Assembly: GCF_003660455.1 (NCBI RefSeq)
Contig: NZ_QZVR01000001.1
Coordinates: 1 to 64,000 of the forward strand
Reading direction: 5' to 3'
From: Nocardioides ferulae
GTDB lineage: Bacteria; Actinomycetota; Actinomycetes; Propionibacteriales; Nocardioidaceae
DNA: 64,000 nucleotides
The notes under the pieces were generated by a model. The model did no database searches. It had not been told where the DNA came from and saw only the letters and a list, made by a program, of their open reading frames with translations. The position numbers were made by a program, and so were the translations under genes. Position 1 is the first letter of the stretch. Each line of letters starts with the position of its first letter. Shown here one piece after another: positions 1 to 7,270 of the stretch.

Positions 1-502
1 CGAACCGGTGGCCTCGTTTTCGAGCGTCGGATCGGCCTCATTTTCGAGCGTTGCCGACACCACAGCCAGAGGCCCGGTTAGATGTCGTAGTACTGACTGA
101 CTCACCCATGCTGACCTGCGCAAATGTCGAGGACTCCTGTCTGTTTGTATCACGCTTGTAACGGGCGCTGCCTTGATGCTCGCAGCACCTAGGCGGGGAA
201 CGGTCCGAGATGGCCCGGGGGCGAGAGGCGCGGGCACACAGCAGTGAAAGCCGTTGCTGTACTCCGTAAAGATGCGGAGCAGCGTGTTGGTCATCCTGAT
301 CGGCAGGCGCCACGGGCATAGGCGCCGACGTCGAGCATCGCCTAACTAGGAGTGCCGGTGCGCCGGGACCAGCCCAAGGGTGTGACGCCCGATCGGCCCT
401 GTGGTGCACGTGGAATCCGTCCGCGGCGCGCGTCCGGCCAACCCTGACCCTTCTCGCAATCTGCATCGAGCCGCGTCGCCCACGACGTCCTCCGGCCCGC
501 CC
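1..502. other. Left flank, no convincing gene
   Basis: I find no gene here that I can support: the open frames on both strands are Arg/Pro-rich and look like chance frames of GC-rich DNA. The first 50 bases hold two near-identical 18-nt units ending in TTTTCGAGCGT (one G/A difference), which may be the edge of a repeat or of a neighbouring element. Bases 79-103 resemble the 3' end of glnA and are listed separately. The stretch ends at the promoter of the first riboswitch. Confidence 0.5.
79..103. repeat. glnA-3'-end-like direct repeat, left copy (att-like)
   Basis: Bases 82-92 (ATGTCGTAGTA) are identical to bases 29058-29068, the last codons of glnA (Tyr-Tyr-Asp-Ile-stop read on the minus strand). 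Bases 84-101 match 28951-28968 at 16 of 18 positions, including the shared GACTGAC tail that glnA lacks. Related sequences at both ends of the accessory region, one lying beside glnA, look like the scars of site-specific integration at the glnA 3' end. No integrase is visible in the window, so this remains inference. Confidence 0.45.
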
Positions 503-531
503 TTGAAAACGATACAAAAAGCGTGAATAAT
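503..531 (+). promoter_or_regulatory. Sigma70-type promoter ahead of Mn2+ riboswitch 1
   Basis: A -35 TTGAAA (503-508) and a -10 AATAAT (526-531) are separated by 17 bp, directly before the first yybP-ykoY aptamer. The same promoter-aptamer layout occurs before the TerC, V-ATPase and 25.9-kb aptamers. The CGTGAATA stretch just before the aptamer is shared with the TerC promoter. Confidence 0.6.
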
Positions 532-538
532 GATTCGT

Positions 539-629
539 GCAATGGGGAGTATCCCCTCGGTGGGCTTCGTCAACACGGTGCCATCGGCCCCCGGAGCCCG
601 GTCCCGGAAGGGGCGGGAGAGACCATCCG
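539..629 (+). promoter_or_regulatory. yybP-ykoY (Mn2+) riboswitch 1
   Basis: Both conserved loops of the yybP-ykoY aptamer are present: GGGGAGTA within a small hairpin (544-556) and GGGAGAGACC (615-624). The basal stem can be formed by ATGG (542-545) and CCAT (623-626). This RNA class is established as a Mn2+ sensor that usually turns on exporters. The CCAT strand could alternatively pair with the ATGG at 661, the start of a short leader ORF, which would give a translational ON switch; that part is inference. Downstream lie DUF2784 and a GT-C glycosyltransferase, neither a classical target. Confidence 0.8.
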
Positions 630-660
630 CAGCGAGACGTGAACCGCGGCTCGCCGAGGC

Positions 661-861
661 ATGGAGTCTCCTCATGATCCTCCAGGTGCAGGTTTCCGGT
701 CCGAGCCACACAGCATGGCCAGCGCGGTTCGTTGCCCGGTGTCGTCGTCTTGTGCGCGCGCTCGGTCGTACCTTCGCGGTGACCAAGCCGCACACGCGCC
801 GCCAGCGGTGGACGTGATCACCACGCCGGGCGTCGCCGACCCAGGGGGGCAGGCGCGGTGA
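661..861 (+). CDS. Possible leader ORF between riboswitch 1 and DUF2784
   Basis: This 66-codon frame starts 32 bases after the aptamer, and its TGA overlaps the downstream gene (GTGATG at 858-863). The peptide is rich in Pro, Ser and Ala and resembles no family I know. There is only GAGG very near the ATG as a ribosome-binding site. A competing frame starts at 674 and ends at 817. It is listed because the V-ATPase and 26-kb riboswitches show the same riboswitch - short ORF - overlapping gene layout. It may simply be untranslated leader. Confidence 0.3.
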   Translation: MESPHDPPGAGFRSEPHSMASAVRCPVSSSCARARSYLRGDQAAHAPPAVDVITTPGVADPGGQAR

Positions 862-1280
862 TGGTCTGGATGACGATCGCGTGGGCAGTCGTCCTGCTCC
901 ACCTGGCATTTCTGCTCTTCCAGATGCTCGGCGCCCTGTTGGGCCTGGTGTCGCGGGCGTGGCTCGTCCCGCACCTCGCCGTGGTGGCGTGGGGTGTCGG
1001 CATCGTGATCACGCAGGGCGGTTGTCCCCTCACGGTGCTCGAGAAGAACCTCATCGAGCGCGCCGGCGGCACGCCGTATGCCGGTTCGTTCCTCGATCAC
1101 TACCTCTTCGGGATCTTGTTCCCCGATGGCACCCAGGCCCTCGTCTACGGGGCCCATTTGGTGGTCATCGTCGCGACCTACGCCTACGTGCTGACGCGGC
1201 TTCGATGGCGTTCGGTGCAGGCTTCCGGTGATGGGGCCGGGGCGGCGGGCGTGAGCTCGCGGGGCGTCGAGTCCGGGTGA
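861..1280 (+). CDS. DUF2784 family membrane protein
   Basis: A 139-residue protein with about four membrane segments (around residues 3-28, 33-50, 82-98 and 100-116). The DUF2784 signature is clear: GGCPLTVLEKNL followed by the AGGTPYAGSFLDHYL region. The family's function is unknown. The start is ATG 861, or the in-frame GTG 858, overlapping the stop of the upstream leader frame. The gene overlaps the downstream glycosyltransferase (GTGATG at 1277-1282), so both are one transcript, presumably under riboswitch 1. A link between DUF2784 and Mn2+ is not known to me. Confidence 0.8.
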   Translation: MVWMTIAWAVVLLHLAFLLFQMLGALLGLVSRAWLVPHLAVVAWGVGIVITQGGCPLTVLEKNLIERAGGTPYAGSFLDHYLFGILFPDGTQALVYGAHLVVIVATYAYVLTRLRWRSVQASGDGAGAAGVSSRGVESG

Positions 1281-2860
1281 TGGACAGCGCGCTGGCCGAC
1301 CGCGGGGCGGTGCCCGGGCCTGCGCGTCGGTTTGATCCGTCGTACGACGAGCGTGTCACCAGGCGCGTGCTTTGGGTGATCTGTGCCGCGGTGGTAGCGG
1401 TTCGTTCGGTCTTCGTGGCCCAGCCGATCCGTTCTGACGAGGGTGGGTACCTGTACGTCGCGCGGAACTGGGCGCCGGGCGAGGGCGAGTTCGTCTACGG
1501 CGACTTCCATGTCGACCGCCCGCCGGTGCTGATGGCGTTCTTCGGGCTCGCGGCGCTGTGGGAGGACGACGCGGCGATCCGGGTCATCACGATCCCGGTG
1601 GTCGTGGCGATCGTGCTGGCGACTGCTCACGCTGCCGGCTTGCTGGCCGGCCCGGTCGCCACCAGGTGGGCAGCGGTGGTGACCGCTGCTCTGATGTGCT
1701 CCCCGGCGATCTCTGCCGACCAGGCCGACAGCGTGATGTTCGCGCTCCTGTTCGTTACGGGCAGCATCGCCGCGCTGCTGTACGGCTGGTGGGCCGGCGG
1801 CCTCCGCGCGACCGTCGCGTGGGGGCTGGCCGCCGGCGTGCTCGCTGCCGCGGCGCCGCTGGCGAAGCAGAACTTCGTCGACGCGGTCGTCTTCGCCGGG
1901 GTGCTGATCGCGGTCTCAGCGCTGCGGCACCGAAGTTCCCGGAAGCGGCTCGGCGTGCTGGCCGCCGGGTTCGCCGGCGGCACCGTCGTCGCCGCCGCGG
2001 CGTTGGCGGCATGGGCCCTCCTCGAGGGCGTGCCGGCGGAGGCGATGTGGGCGGACGTGATGGTGTTCCGGGTCGAGGCGGGACAGGTGCTGGCCGCATC
2101 CCACCACTCGGCACCGATGGAGCGTGCTCGGCTCCTCGTGCTCGCCGCCGTCACCAGTGGGGCGGTCCCCGTCGTGGTGACGTGGTCGGCCTGGCTGCTG
2201 CGACGACGTCGCACGCTCAGGGCCGAGCACTGGGCGCTGTTTGCCCTGCTCGGGTGTAGCACGACCGGCATCGTGCTCGGGGGGAGCTACTGGCTGGACT
2301 ACCTCCAGGCCCTGGCGCCCGGCGCGGGCCTCGCAGCCGGTCTGGTGATCGCCGGTGGTGGCGGTGGCCGGCGACTGATGCGCGGCTTGGCGCTATGGAC
2401 GGCGGTCGCCTCGCTCATGGCAGTGGCCACCACCACGATCGCCTACCAGACCTCGCCGCGGCTCTGGTACCCGCAGCTCATCGGCGGGTGGGTGGCCGAC
2501 TCCGCCAAGAAGGGCGACACCATGGTCGTCGCGTACGGGAACACCCAGGTCATGGAGGCCGCCGATCTTCCCACTCCCTATCCCTACCTGTGGAGCCTCC
2601 CGATGCGGACCCTCGACCCCGAGCAGCAACGCTTCGAGCGCCTGCTCGAGGGACCCGCGAGGCCGACGTGGTTCATCGTGTTGAACGGGGTGAACTCCTG
2701 GGACATCGACGACGACGGCCGCCTCCGCTCACTGCTCGAGAAGCACTACGAGCCGGCCGCCACCATCTGCGGCTACGACGTGCTGGTCCGCGCCGACGTC
2801 GAACGCCGACTCGCCGCGGTGCCCAGCTGCGACAGCACCCGACTTGTAGCACGGCTGTGA
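1280..2860 (+). CDS. GT-C / ArnT-like (GT39/83) glycosyltransferase
   Basis: A 526-residue polytopic protein of the PMT/ArnT class, which moves sugars from polyprenyl-phosphate donors onto periplasmic acceptors. The first extracytoplasmic loop has the expected acidic motif (RSDEGGYLYVARNW, residues ~48-61), followed by the DRPPVLM segment typical of this superfamily. Many membrane segments follow, then a soluble C-terminal region from about residue 400. Donor and acceptor cannot be predicted. It overlaps the DUF2784 gene and converges on the heliorhodopsin gene, with only 2 bases between the two stops. GT-C enzymes need a divalent metal, often Mn2+, which may explain its place behind a Mn2+ riboswitch (inference). 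Confidence 0.75.
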   Translation: MDSALADRGAVPGPARRFDPSYDERVTRRVLWVICAAVVAVRSVFVAQPIRSDEGGYLYVARNWAPGEGEFVYGDFHVDRPPVLMAFFGLAALWEDDAAIRVITIPVVVAIVLATAHAAGLLAGPVATRWAAVVTAALMCSPAISADQADSVMFALLFVTGSIAALLYGWWAGGLRATVAWGLAAGVLAAAAPLAKQNFVDAVVFAGVLIAVSALRHRSSRKRLGVLAAGFAGGTVVAAAALAAWALLEGVPAEAMWADVMVFRVEAGQVLAASHHSAPMERARLLVLAAVTSGAVPVVVTWSAWLLRRRRTLRAEHWALFALLGCSTTGIVLGGSYWLDYLQALAPGAGLAAGLVIAGGGGGRRLMRGLALWTAVASLMAVATTTIAYQTSPRLWYPQLIGGWVADSAKKGDTMVVAYGNTQVMEAADLPTPYPYLWSLPMRTLDPEQQRFERLLEGPARPTWFIVLNGVNSWDIDDDGRLRSLLEKHYEPAATICGYDVLVRADVERRLAAVPSCDSTRLVARL

Positions 2861-2862
2861 GA

Positions 2863-3663
2863 TCAGCCGGCCAGGGTGCCGGCGAACACCTGCCACGACA
2901 GCGCCGACTTCGCGGTCAGGCTGAGCAGGATGTAGACCCGCTCGCCGAACAGGTAGTCGCGCCATCGTCCGAGGCCGCGGTACTGCAACCACTGGTTGAG
3001 CGCGAAGACGTTGAAGAAGACGAAGAGCGACACGAAGATGCCGTAGACGAACCCGGGCGGCTCTGCGCCGGAGGTGGACTGCGGTGATACCAGGTAGACC
3101 GCGATCGCGACCCACGGGACGATGCCGGCGACGCAGCCGAAGACGAAGGGCAACCAGCCGCGCGACCCCGGCTCCTCGTAGTGCTCCTGCAGCCACCCGA
3201 ACAGGATCATCGCGGCGTTGACGCCGAACAGCCCCGCCAGGGCGGCGACGTCGGAGATGCCGACCAGCTGGGCGATCAGCACGATCATCAACGACGAGGA
3301 GAGGGAGTACTCGATCCACCTGGCCCGGTTGCGTCTCCGGGCGAGGTCCGCTCGGTAGCCGCTCCACCAGCTGGTGGCGACGACGACGTGGGCCAGCGCG
3401 GACAGCAGCAGGAATGCCGCCACGGCCGCACCGGTGGGCAGGTCGAACAGCACGACCTGCTCCGCGGGCGGCGTTCCCGGCGGGCCGGCGAGGTAGGTCG
3501 CGGTCACCGGGAGCGCGAAGCTCGTCGCGAGCGCGAGCACCGCGACGGCCTGGCCGAGGTGGACCACGGCGGCGACGACGTTGTCACGTCGGAGCATCGG
3601 GGCGAGCGCGTCCACGTCGGGTGCCGAGGTCCCGGCCGAGGCGTCACGGTGCGGTGCGGTCAT
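2863..3663 (-). CDS. Heliorhodopsin
   Basis: A 266-residue, seven-helix protein that I recognise as a heliorhodopsin, the inverted-topology retinal protein family. Diagnostic residues line up with heliorhodopsin 48C12 at a constant offset of 11-12: His35 (H23), His92 (H80), the counterion Glu118 in WIEYSLSSS (E107), Ser248 (S237) and the retinal Schiff-base Lys252 in SLTAKSALSW (K241). GAGGAG precedes the ATG. The gene is divergent from TerC; its start codon is only ~60 bp from the TerC riboswitch, so the two share a regulatory region containing a CGAA-N6-TTCG dyad. Heliorhodopsins are not ion pumps in general and are thought to sense light. No carotenoid oxygenase or other retinal gene is in the window. 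Confidence 0.93.
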   Translation of the reverse strand: MTAPHRDASAGTSAPDVDALAPMLRRDNVVAAVVHLGQAVAVLALATSFALPVTATYLAGPPGTPPAEQVVLFDLPTGAAVAAFLLLSALAHVVVATSWWSGYRADLARRRNRARWIEYSLSSSLMIVLIAQLVGISDVAALAGLFGVNAAMILFGWLQEHYEEPGSRGWLPFVFGCVAGIVPWVAIAVYLVSPQSTSGAEPPGFVYGIFVSLFVFFNVFALNQWLQYRGLGRWRDYLFGERVYILLSLTAKSALSWQVFAGTLAG

Positions 3664-3683
3664 GGCGGCTCCTCAGGTCGGGG

Positions 3684-3713
3684 TTGACTTCCGAAACAAT
3701 CTTCGTGAATACT
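3684..3713 (+). promoter_or_regulatory. Promoter with CGAA-N6-TTCG dyad between heliorhodopsin and TerC
   Basis: A -35 TTGACT (3684-3689) is followed at 18 bp by AATACT (3708-3713). Inside the spacer lies the dyad CGAA-ACAATC-TTCG (3692-3705). The same dyad, at the same place between -35 and -10, occurs at 25855-25868 and, with one mismatch, at 24724-24737. The site is also 29 bp upstream of the divergent heliorhodopsin start codon, so a protein bound here could act on both genes. Confidence 0.6.
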
Positions 3714-3717
3714 CTAG

Positions 3718-3867
3718 CGCATGAGGGGAGTACCCCACCCTCGCTGACATCGACAGTTCGACCGGCCCTGCCCGGTCCGGTGCGGCGGTCGCCGGTCCAC
3801 TCGGCCGGCGGCGGGGGAGACCTCCAACGTCACGCTCGACCGGCTGGTCGAGCGGTCACGCTGGAGG
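3718..3867 (+). promoter_or_regulatory. yybP-ykoY (Mn2+) riboswitch 2, controlling TerC
   Basis: The conserved loop GGGGAGTA sits in GGGGAGTACCCC (3725-3736) and the second in GGGGGAGACC (3813-3822). GAGG (3723-3726) can pair with CCTC (3821-3824) as basal stem. The same strand, CCTCCA (3821-3826), is the exact complement of the Shine-Dalgarno TGGAGG (3862-3867) of TerC. Mn2+-stabilised basal pairing would therefore free the ribosome-binding site, an ON switch as known for this class. A 7-bp hairpin (CTCGACC/GGTCGAG) lies between them. Confidence 0.88.
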
Positions 3868-3877
3868 ATTCGAGCAC

Positions 3878-4837
3878 ATGGATGTCCCTATCTGGGCCTG
3901 GGCCGCGGTCCTGGCCGTCATCGTGGTGATGCTGGCGATCGACCTGTTCGCCCACCGCACCGCTCACGTCGTCGGTGTCAAGGAGGCGGCCGCCTGGTCC
4001 GCGATCTGGGTCAGCCTCGGCTTGGCCTTCGGCGGCATCGTGTGGTGGGCGTACGGCGCCCAGGCCGGCGGTGAGTACTACGCCGGCTACCTCATCGAGA
4101 AGTCCCTCGCCGTCGACAACGTCTTCGTCTTCGCGCTGATCTTCACCTACTTCGCCGTGCCCCGGGAGTACCAGCACCGGGTCCTGTTCTACGGCGTCCT
4201 CGGCGCGCTCGTCTTTCGGGCCATCTTCATCGCCGGCGGCGCCGTCCTGATCGAGAACTTCGCCTGGATCCTCTACATGTTCGGCGCCTTCCTCGTCTAC
4301 ACCGGCTGGAAGATGTTCCGCCACCGCGACGACCAGATGGACCTCTCGCGCAACAAGTTGCTGGCCCTGGCCAAGAAGAGGATCCCCTCGACGGAGGAGT
4401 ACCACGGCCAGAAGTTCTGGGTGAAGCAGGCCGGCAAGTGGGTGGCCACGCCCCTGTTCTTCGTCCTCATCATGGTCGAGACCACCGACATCATCTTCGC
4501 CGTCGACTCGATCCCCGCGATCTTCGCCGTCACCCAGGACCCCTTCTTGGTCTTCACCAGCAACGCCTTCGCCATCCTGGGACTGCGGGCGATGTACTTC
4601 CTGCTCGCCGACCTCATCGACCGCTTCATCTACCTCAAGGCCGGACTCGCGGCGATCCTGGTCTTCGTCGGCATCAAGATGCTGCTCCTCGACGTCTGGA
4701 AGGTGCCGATCTGGCTCTCCCTCGGCGTGATCGCCACCTGCATCACCGTCGCGGTGGTCGCCAGTCTCCGCGCGACTCGTGACCGGCACCCCATCGCCGA
4801 TGGCGCGGCGGTCGAGCGCGAGGAGGCGCTGCGATGA
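3878..4837 (+). CDS. terC: TerC/Alx-type membrane protein, likely Mn2+ exporter
   Basis: A 319-residue integral membrane protein of the TerC family (Alx, YkoY, MeeF/MeeY), whose members export Mn2+ and help load metal into secreted enzymes. The two conserved acidic membrane motifs are present: EKSLAVDNVFVF (74-85) and ETTDIIFAVDSIP (201-213). SD GGAGG lies 10 nt before ATG 3878. The upstream Mn2+ riboswitch is the classic control for this family and supports a Mn2+ role strongly. It overlaps the downstream baeRF-like gene by ATGA, forming a two-gene operon. Length and topology are normal for the family. Confidence 0.92.
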   Translation: MDVPIWAWAAVLAVIVVMLAIDLFAHRTAHVVGVKEAAAWSAIWVSLGLAFGGIVWWAYGAQAGGEYYAGYLIEKSLAVDNVFVFALIFTYFAVPREYQHRVLFYGVLGALVFRAIFIAGGAVLIENFAWILYMFGAFLVYTGWKMFRHRDDQMDLSRNKLLALAKKRIPSTEEYHGQKFWVKQAGKWVATPLFFVLIMVETTDIIFAVDSIPAIFAVTQDPFLVFTSNAFAILGLRAMYFLLADLIDRFIYLKAGLAAILVFVGIKMLLLDVWKVPIWLSLGVIATCITVAVVASLRATRDRHPIADGAAVEREEALR

Positions 4838-5931
4838 GGCCCCGAGTCAGCGGCTCGCCGGTGGCCCTGAGGACCAGGGACATCGCCGACCTGGCGGTCA
4901 CCGCCGGCTACCCGTGCATCTCGGTCCTCCTACCCACCAAGCCGGCCTCCCGCATGACACCGGCTGACCGGTCCAGGTTGGACGAGCTGGTCCGGGACGT
5001 CGAGCAGCAGCTCGCCGATCGGGGCGCGACGAACCGGACAAAGCTCCTGGACAAGCTGGCTGAGCAGGTAAACCGCGCGGCCGACGAGCCGACCGACCGA
5101 GGGCTGTGCATCTACGTCAGCCGGGCGGTCGCACGCTCGTTCCGGCTGCCGCAGCCGGTGACCGCCCGAGCGGTGGTGGAGAGCACCTTCGCCACCCGGC
5201 CGCTCATCACGGCCCTGCACCGCATGCCACCCCACGTGGTGCTGCTCCTGCACTCCACCTGCGCCCACCTCTACGCCTCCGAGGACGGCGGCCTGCGTCC
5301 CGTCGGACGCCACGAGCCGTTTCGTTCCGGGCACCCGATCCGGGTGCCCGGAGCCGGTCAGCCAGACGCCTCGACTGCACGGGCGGAGCTGATGACCCGG
5401 TTCCTGCGCAGGGTCGACCAGATGCTCGGCGACTATCGCGCCGACCACCCGAGCCCACTCGTGCTGGTCGGGCCGCCGCGACTGCTCGAGGAGTTCTGCG
5501 CCGTCAGCTCCCACCTGGAGCGACTCGCCGGCCGGGTCGACGACCGCGACTGTGCCACGGCCCTCGACCTGGCCCTGGCCAGCATCACCGCTGTCGAGGC
5601 CTACTTGCGCACGCGACGAGACGACGCACTCACGATGCTGAGGCGCGCCGAGGTGGATCGATCCGTGGACGTGGCCTCGGGCATCGATGGGTGCTGGCGA
5701 GCCCTGGGGCGGCGGCGCCCGGCGATGCTCCTGGTCGAGGAGAACTTCATCATCGCCGGCACCTCGGTCCGCGGACGGGGCGCTCCCGGTGGCACTGCTG
5801 GCGTCTCCGACGTGCACGACCTGGTCGACGACCTGATGGAGCAGGTGATCCTGGCGGGCGGGCAGCTGGCATTGGTCGCCGACGGCGACCTCGCCGCCCA
5901 CGACCGGATCGCGCTGGTCATGCGGCGCTGA
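4834..5931 (+). CDS. baeRF-like (Vms1/eRF1-type) protein, copy 1
   Basis: A 365-residue soluble protein resembling the bacterial archaeo-eukaryotic release-factor superfamily (baeRF), proposed to act in ribosome rescue or quality control. Landmarks are the N-terminal GYPCISVLLPT strand (~residues 28-38), a GLCIYVS segment followed by ARSFRLP (~90-104), VVESTFATRPLITALHR (~112-128) and a C-terminal DLVDDLMEQVI (~329-339). It is paralogous to the gene at 27051-28205, which shares all of these. It is translationally coupled to TerC by ATGA and thus under the same Mn2+ riboswitch. The family assignment is from memory of sequence style and is moderate; the biochemical role is unknown. Confidence 0.55.
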   Translation: MRPRVSGSPVALRTRDIADLAVTAGYPCISVLLPTKPASRMTPADRSRLDELVRDVEQQLADRGATNRTKLLDKLAEQVNRAADEPTDRGLCIYVSRAVARSFRLPQPVTARAVVESTFATRPLITALHRMPPHVVLLLHSTCAHLYASEDGGLRPVGRHEPFRSGHPIRVPGAGQPDASTARAELMTRFLRRVDQMLGDYRADHPSPLVLVGPPRLLEEFCAVSSHLERLAGRVDDRDCATALDLALASITAVEAYLRTRRDDALTMLRRAEVDRSVDVASGIDGCWRALGRRRPAMLLVEENFIIAGTSVRGRGAPGGTAGVSDVHDLVDDLMEQVILAGGQLALVADGDLAAHDRIALVMRR

Positions 5932-5935
5932 GTCC

Positions 5936-5964
5936 TTGACGTAGCAACAAGGTTCACGTAATCT
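5936..5964 (+). promoter_or_regulatory. Promoter of the V/A-ATPase operon
   Basis: TTGACG (5936-5941) and TAATCT (5959-5964) are spaced by exactly 17 bp, a good sigma70-type promoter four bases after the stop of the baeRF-like gene. It stands directly ahead of the third yybP-ykoY aptamer. Unlike the other promoters it lacks a clean CGAA-N6-TTCG dyad. Confidence 0.65.
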
Positions 5965-5974
5965 AGTTCGCAAG

Positions 5975-6090
5975 ACACCGAAGGGGAGTACCCCACCAAC
6001 CGGCCATCGACACTCCGGTCGTTCTACGACCCGGTGGCTGACCGCACCTCCCGGTGCGGCGGGGAAGACCTTCCGACCACTGTCGGGAGG
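5975..6090 (+). promoter_or_regulatory. yybP-ykoY (Mn2+) riboswitch 3, V/A-ATPase operon
   Basis: Loop GGGGAGTA lies in GGGGAGTACCCC (5983-5994). The second loop reads GGGGAAGACC (6061-6070), one base off the usual form. GAAGG (5980-5984) pairs with CCTTC (6069-6073) as basal stem. The same CCTTC is the 5' arm of a 9-bp hairpin CCTTCCGAC/GTCGGGAGG (6069-6077/6082-6090, one G-U pair, loop CACT) that buries the Shine-Dalgarno GGGAGG of the ORF at 6097. Two exclusive folds imply a translational ON switch. Control of a V/A-ATPase by this riboswitch class is not something I know of. Confidence 0.82.
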
Positions 6091-6096
6091 CATTCC

Positions 6097-6198
6097 ATGG
6101 ACCTACGTCGGCTCGGTTGCCGTCACCCCAGCCGTCACCCCAGCCGTCAGCTTGGCCATGCGCTCGCACGTGACGTGTCGACGGGGTTGGGACGATGA
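6097..6198 (+). CDS. 33-residue leader ORF coupled to V-ATPase subunit D
   Basis: The only strong ribosome-binding site released by riboswitch 3 (GGGAGG, 6085-6090) is placed for ATG 6097, not for subunit D. The frame encodes 33 residues, includes a tandem HPSR-HPSR repeat from a duplicated 12-nt unit, and ends in TGA overlapping the ATG of subunit D (ATGA, 6195-6198). This suggests that translation of the whole V-ATPase operon depends on prior translation of the leader. The peptide itself has no recognisable function. The RBS and overlap are seen; coupling is inferred. Confidence 0.55.
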   Translation: MDLRRLGCRHPSRHPSRQLGHALARDVSTGLGR

Positions 6199-6884
6199 CG
6201 GCTCTGACGGCGACCCGCACCGAGCTGCTGCGGCGTCGTTCGGCCATCTCCTTCGCGGCCCAGGGGCGTGACCTGCTCGTCGACAAGCGGATGGCGCTGG
6301 TGCGCGAGCTGCACCGCCTGGACGCCGATGTGTCTGCCGAGCGCGAGGCCGCCGCCGTCCTCGCCCGCGAGGCTCGCGCGTTGCTCGAGGAGAGCACCGC
6401 AGAGGAGGGCCCGGCCGCCGTGGCTGCGGCCGCGGCGGGCGCGGCCACCGGCGTCGTCGCCGAGCGCGAGGACCGGATGGTGGTGGGCGTTCGGGTCGTC
6501 ACGGTGCAGACCTCGACCGTACGACGTACGGCCGAGGAGCGCGGTGCGGCTCCCGCTCTGGTTGCTCCGTCGATCACGTCGGCGGCCGAGGCCTACGAGC
6601 GGTACCTCGAGCACGTGCTGCGGTTCGTGGCCCTCGAGGCGACGGTGCGCCGGCTCACCGAGGAGGTGGCCCGCACCACGCGCCAGGTCAACGCGCTGGA
6701 GAACGTGGTCATCCCGGGCCTGGAGGACGAGGCCGCGCGGATCACCGCGGTCCTCGAGGAGCGCGAGCGCGAGGAGCACTCCCGGCTCAAGCGGGCTCGG
6801 GATCGAGCACGCGCCACACAGGACCCCCCGGCGCAGAACCGCGGGGAACGAGACCACCATGCGCACGGACCCGAGGAGGCATGA
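6195..6884 (+). CDS. atpD: V/A-type ATPase subunit D (central stalk)
   Basis: A 229-residue subunit D, the rotor shaft that turns inside the A3B3 head. The N-terminus MTALTATRTELLRRRSAI is the family hallmark, followed by a long coiled coil, a central Ala-rich loop (~70-90), and a C-terminal helix with ARTTRQVNALENVVIPGL (~169-186), the classic subunit D signature. In Thermus-type operons D is last; here it is first, directly behind the riboswitch leader. It overlaps the leader ORF and the next gene by ATGA. The C-terminal tail is charged and probably disordered. Confidence 0.9.
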   Translation: MTALTATRTELLRRRSAISFAAQGRDLLVDKRMALVRELHRLDADVSAEREAAAVLAREARALLEESTAEEGPAAVAAAAAGAATGVVAEREDRMVVGVRVVTVQTSTVRRTAEERGAAPALVAPSITSAAEAYERYLEHVLRFVALEATVRRLTEEVARTTRQVNALENVVIPGLEDEAARITAVLEEREREEHSRLKRARDRARATQDPPAQNRGERDHHAHGPEEA

Positions 6885-7270
6885 CGATGACGCAGGCCCA
6901 GGATCCGGCTGCGATGCGCCAGGTGCGCGAGCTCGAGCGCCTCATCGAGGCGCGCCTGGAAGAGGCGCGGCACAGCAGCGCGCGGGTCGAGGCGGCCCGG
7001 GAGCAGGCGGAACTGCTCGTCGTCGAGTCCGCCGCCGAAGCTGCCGCGGAGGCCGATCGCCTGTCCGCGCGCATCCTGCAAGAGGCGCGCGAGTGGGTGC
7101 AGGCGGATGAGGCCGAGCAACAACGGATCGGCGTCGAGGCGACTCAACGTGCCGCGCGGCTTCGCGAGGAGCTCGTCGCCTCGACCGTGTCCGCGATCGT
7201 GACCGTCGCCGGGAGCGACGCCCAGACCGATCCCGAGCGGACCGACCGGACACCGGAGGCGAGCCGATGA
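6881..7270 (+). CDS. V/A-type ATPase subunit G/H-like (peripheral stalk)
   Basis: A 129-residue, almost wholly helical and charged protein, predicted as one long coiled coil from about residue 10 to 105 with a variable tail. Size, charge pattern and place between D and I fit the G (H) subunit of the peripheral stalk, which pairs with subunit E to hold the head against rotation. Sequence alone is weakly diagnostic, so the call rests mainly on synteny. It overlaps both neighbours (ATGA at 6881 and 7267). Confidence 0.7.
   Translation: MTMTQAQDPAAMRQVRELERLIEARLEEARHSSARVEAAREQAELLVVESAAEAAAEADRLSARILQEAREWVQADEAEQQRIGVEATQRAARLREELVASTVSAIVTVAGSDAQTDPERTDRTPEASR

Noticed and set aside
2863..3663. 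Type-1 (proton-pumping) rhodopsin
   Set aside because: It lacks the DTD/DTE-type helix-3 motif; WIEYSLSSS and the His35/His92 pair are those of heliorhodopsins.
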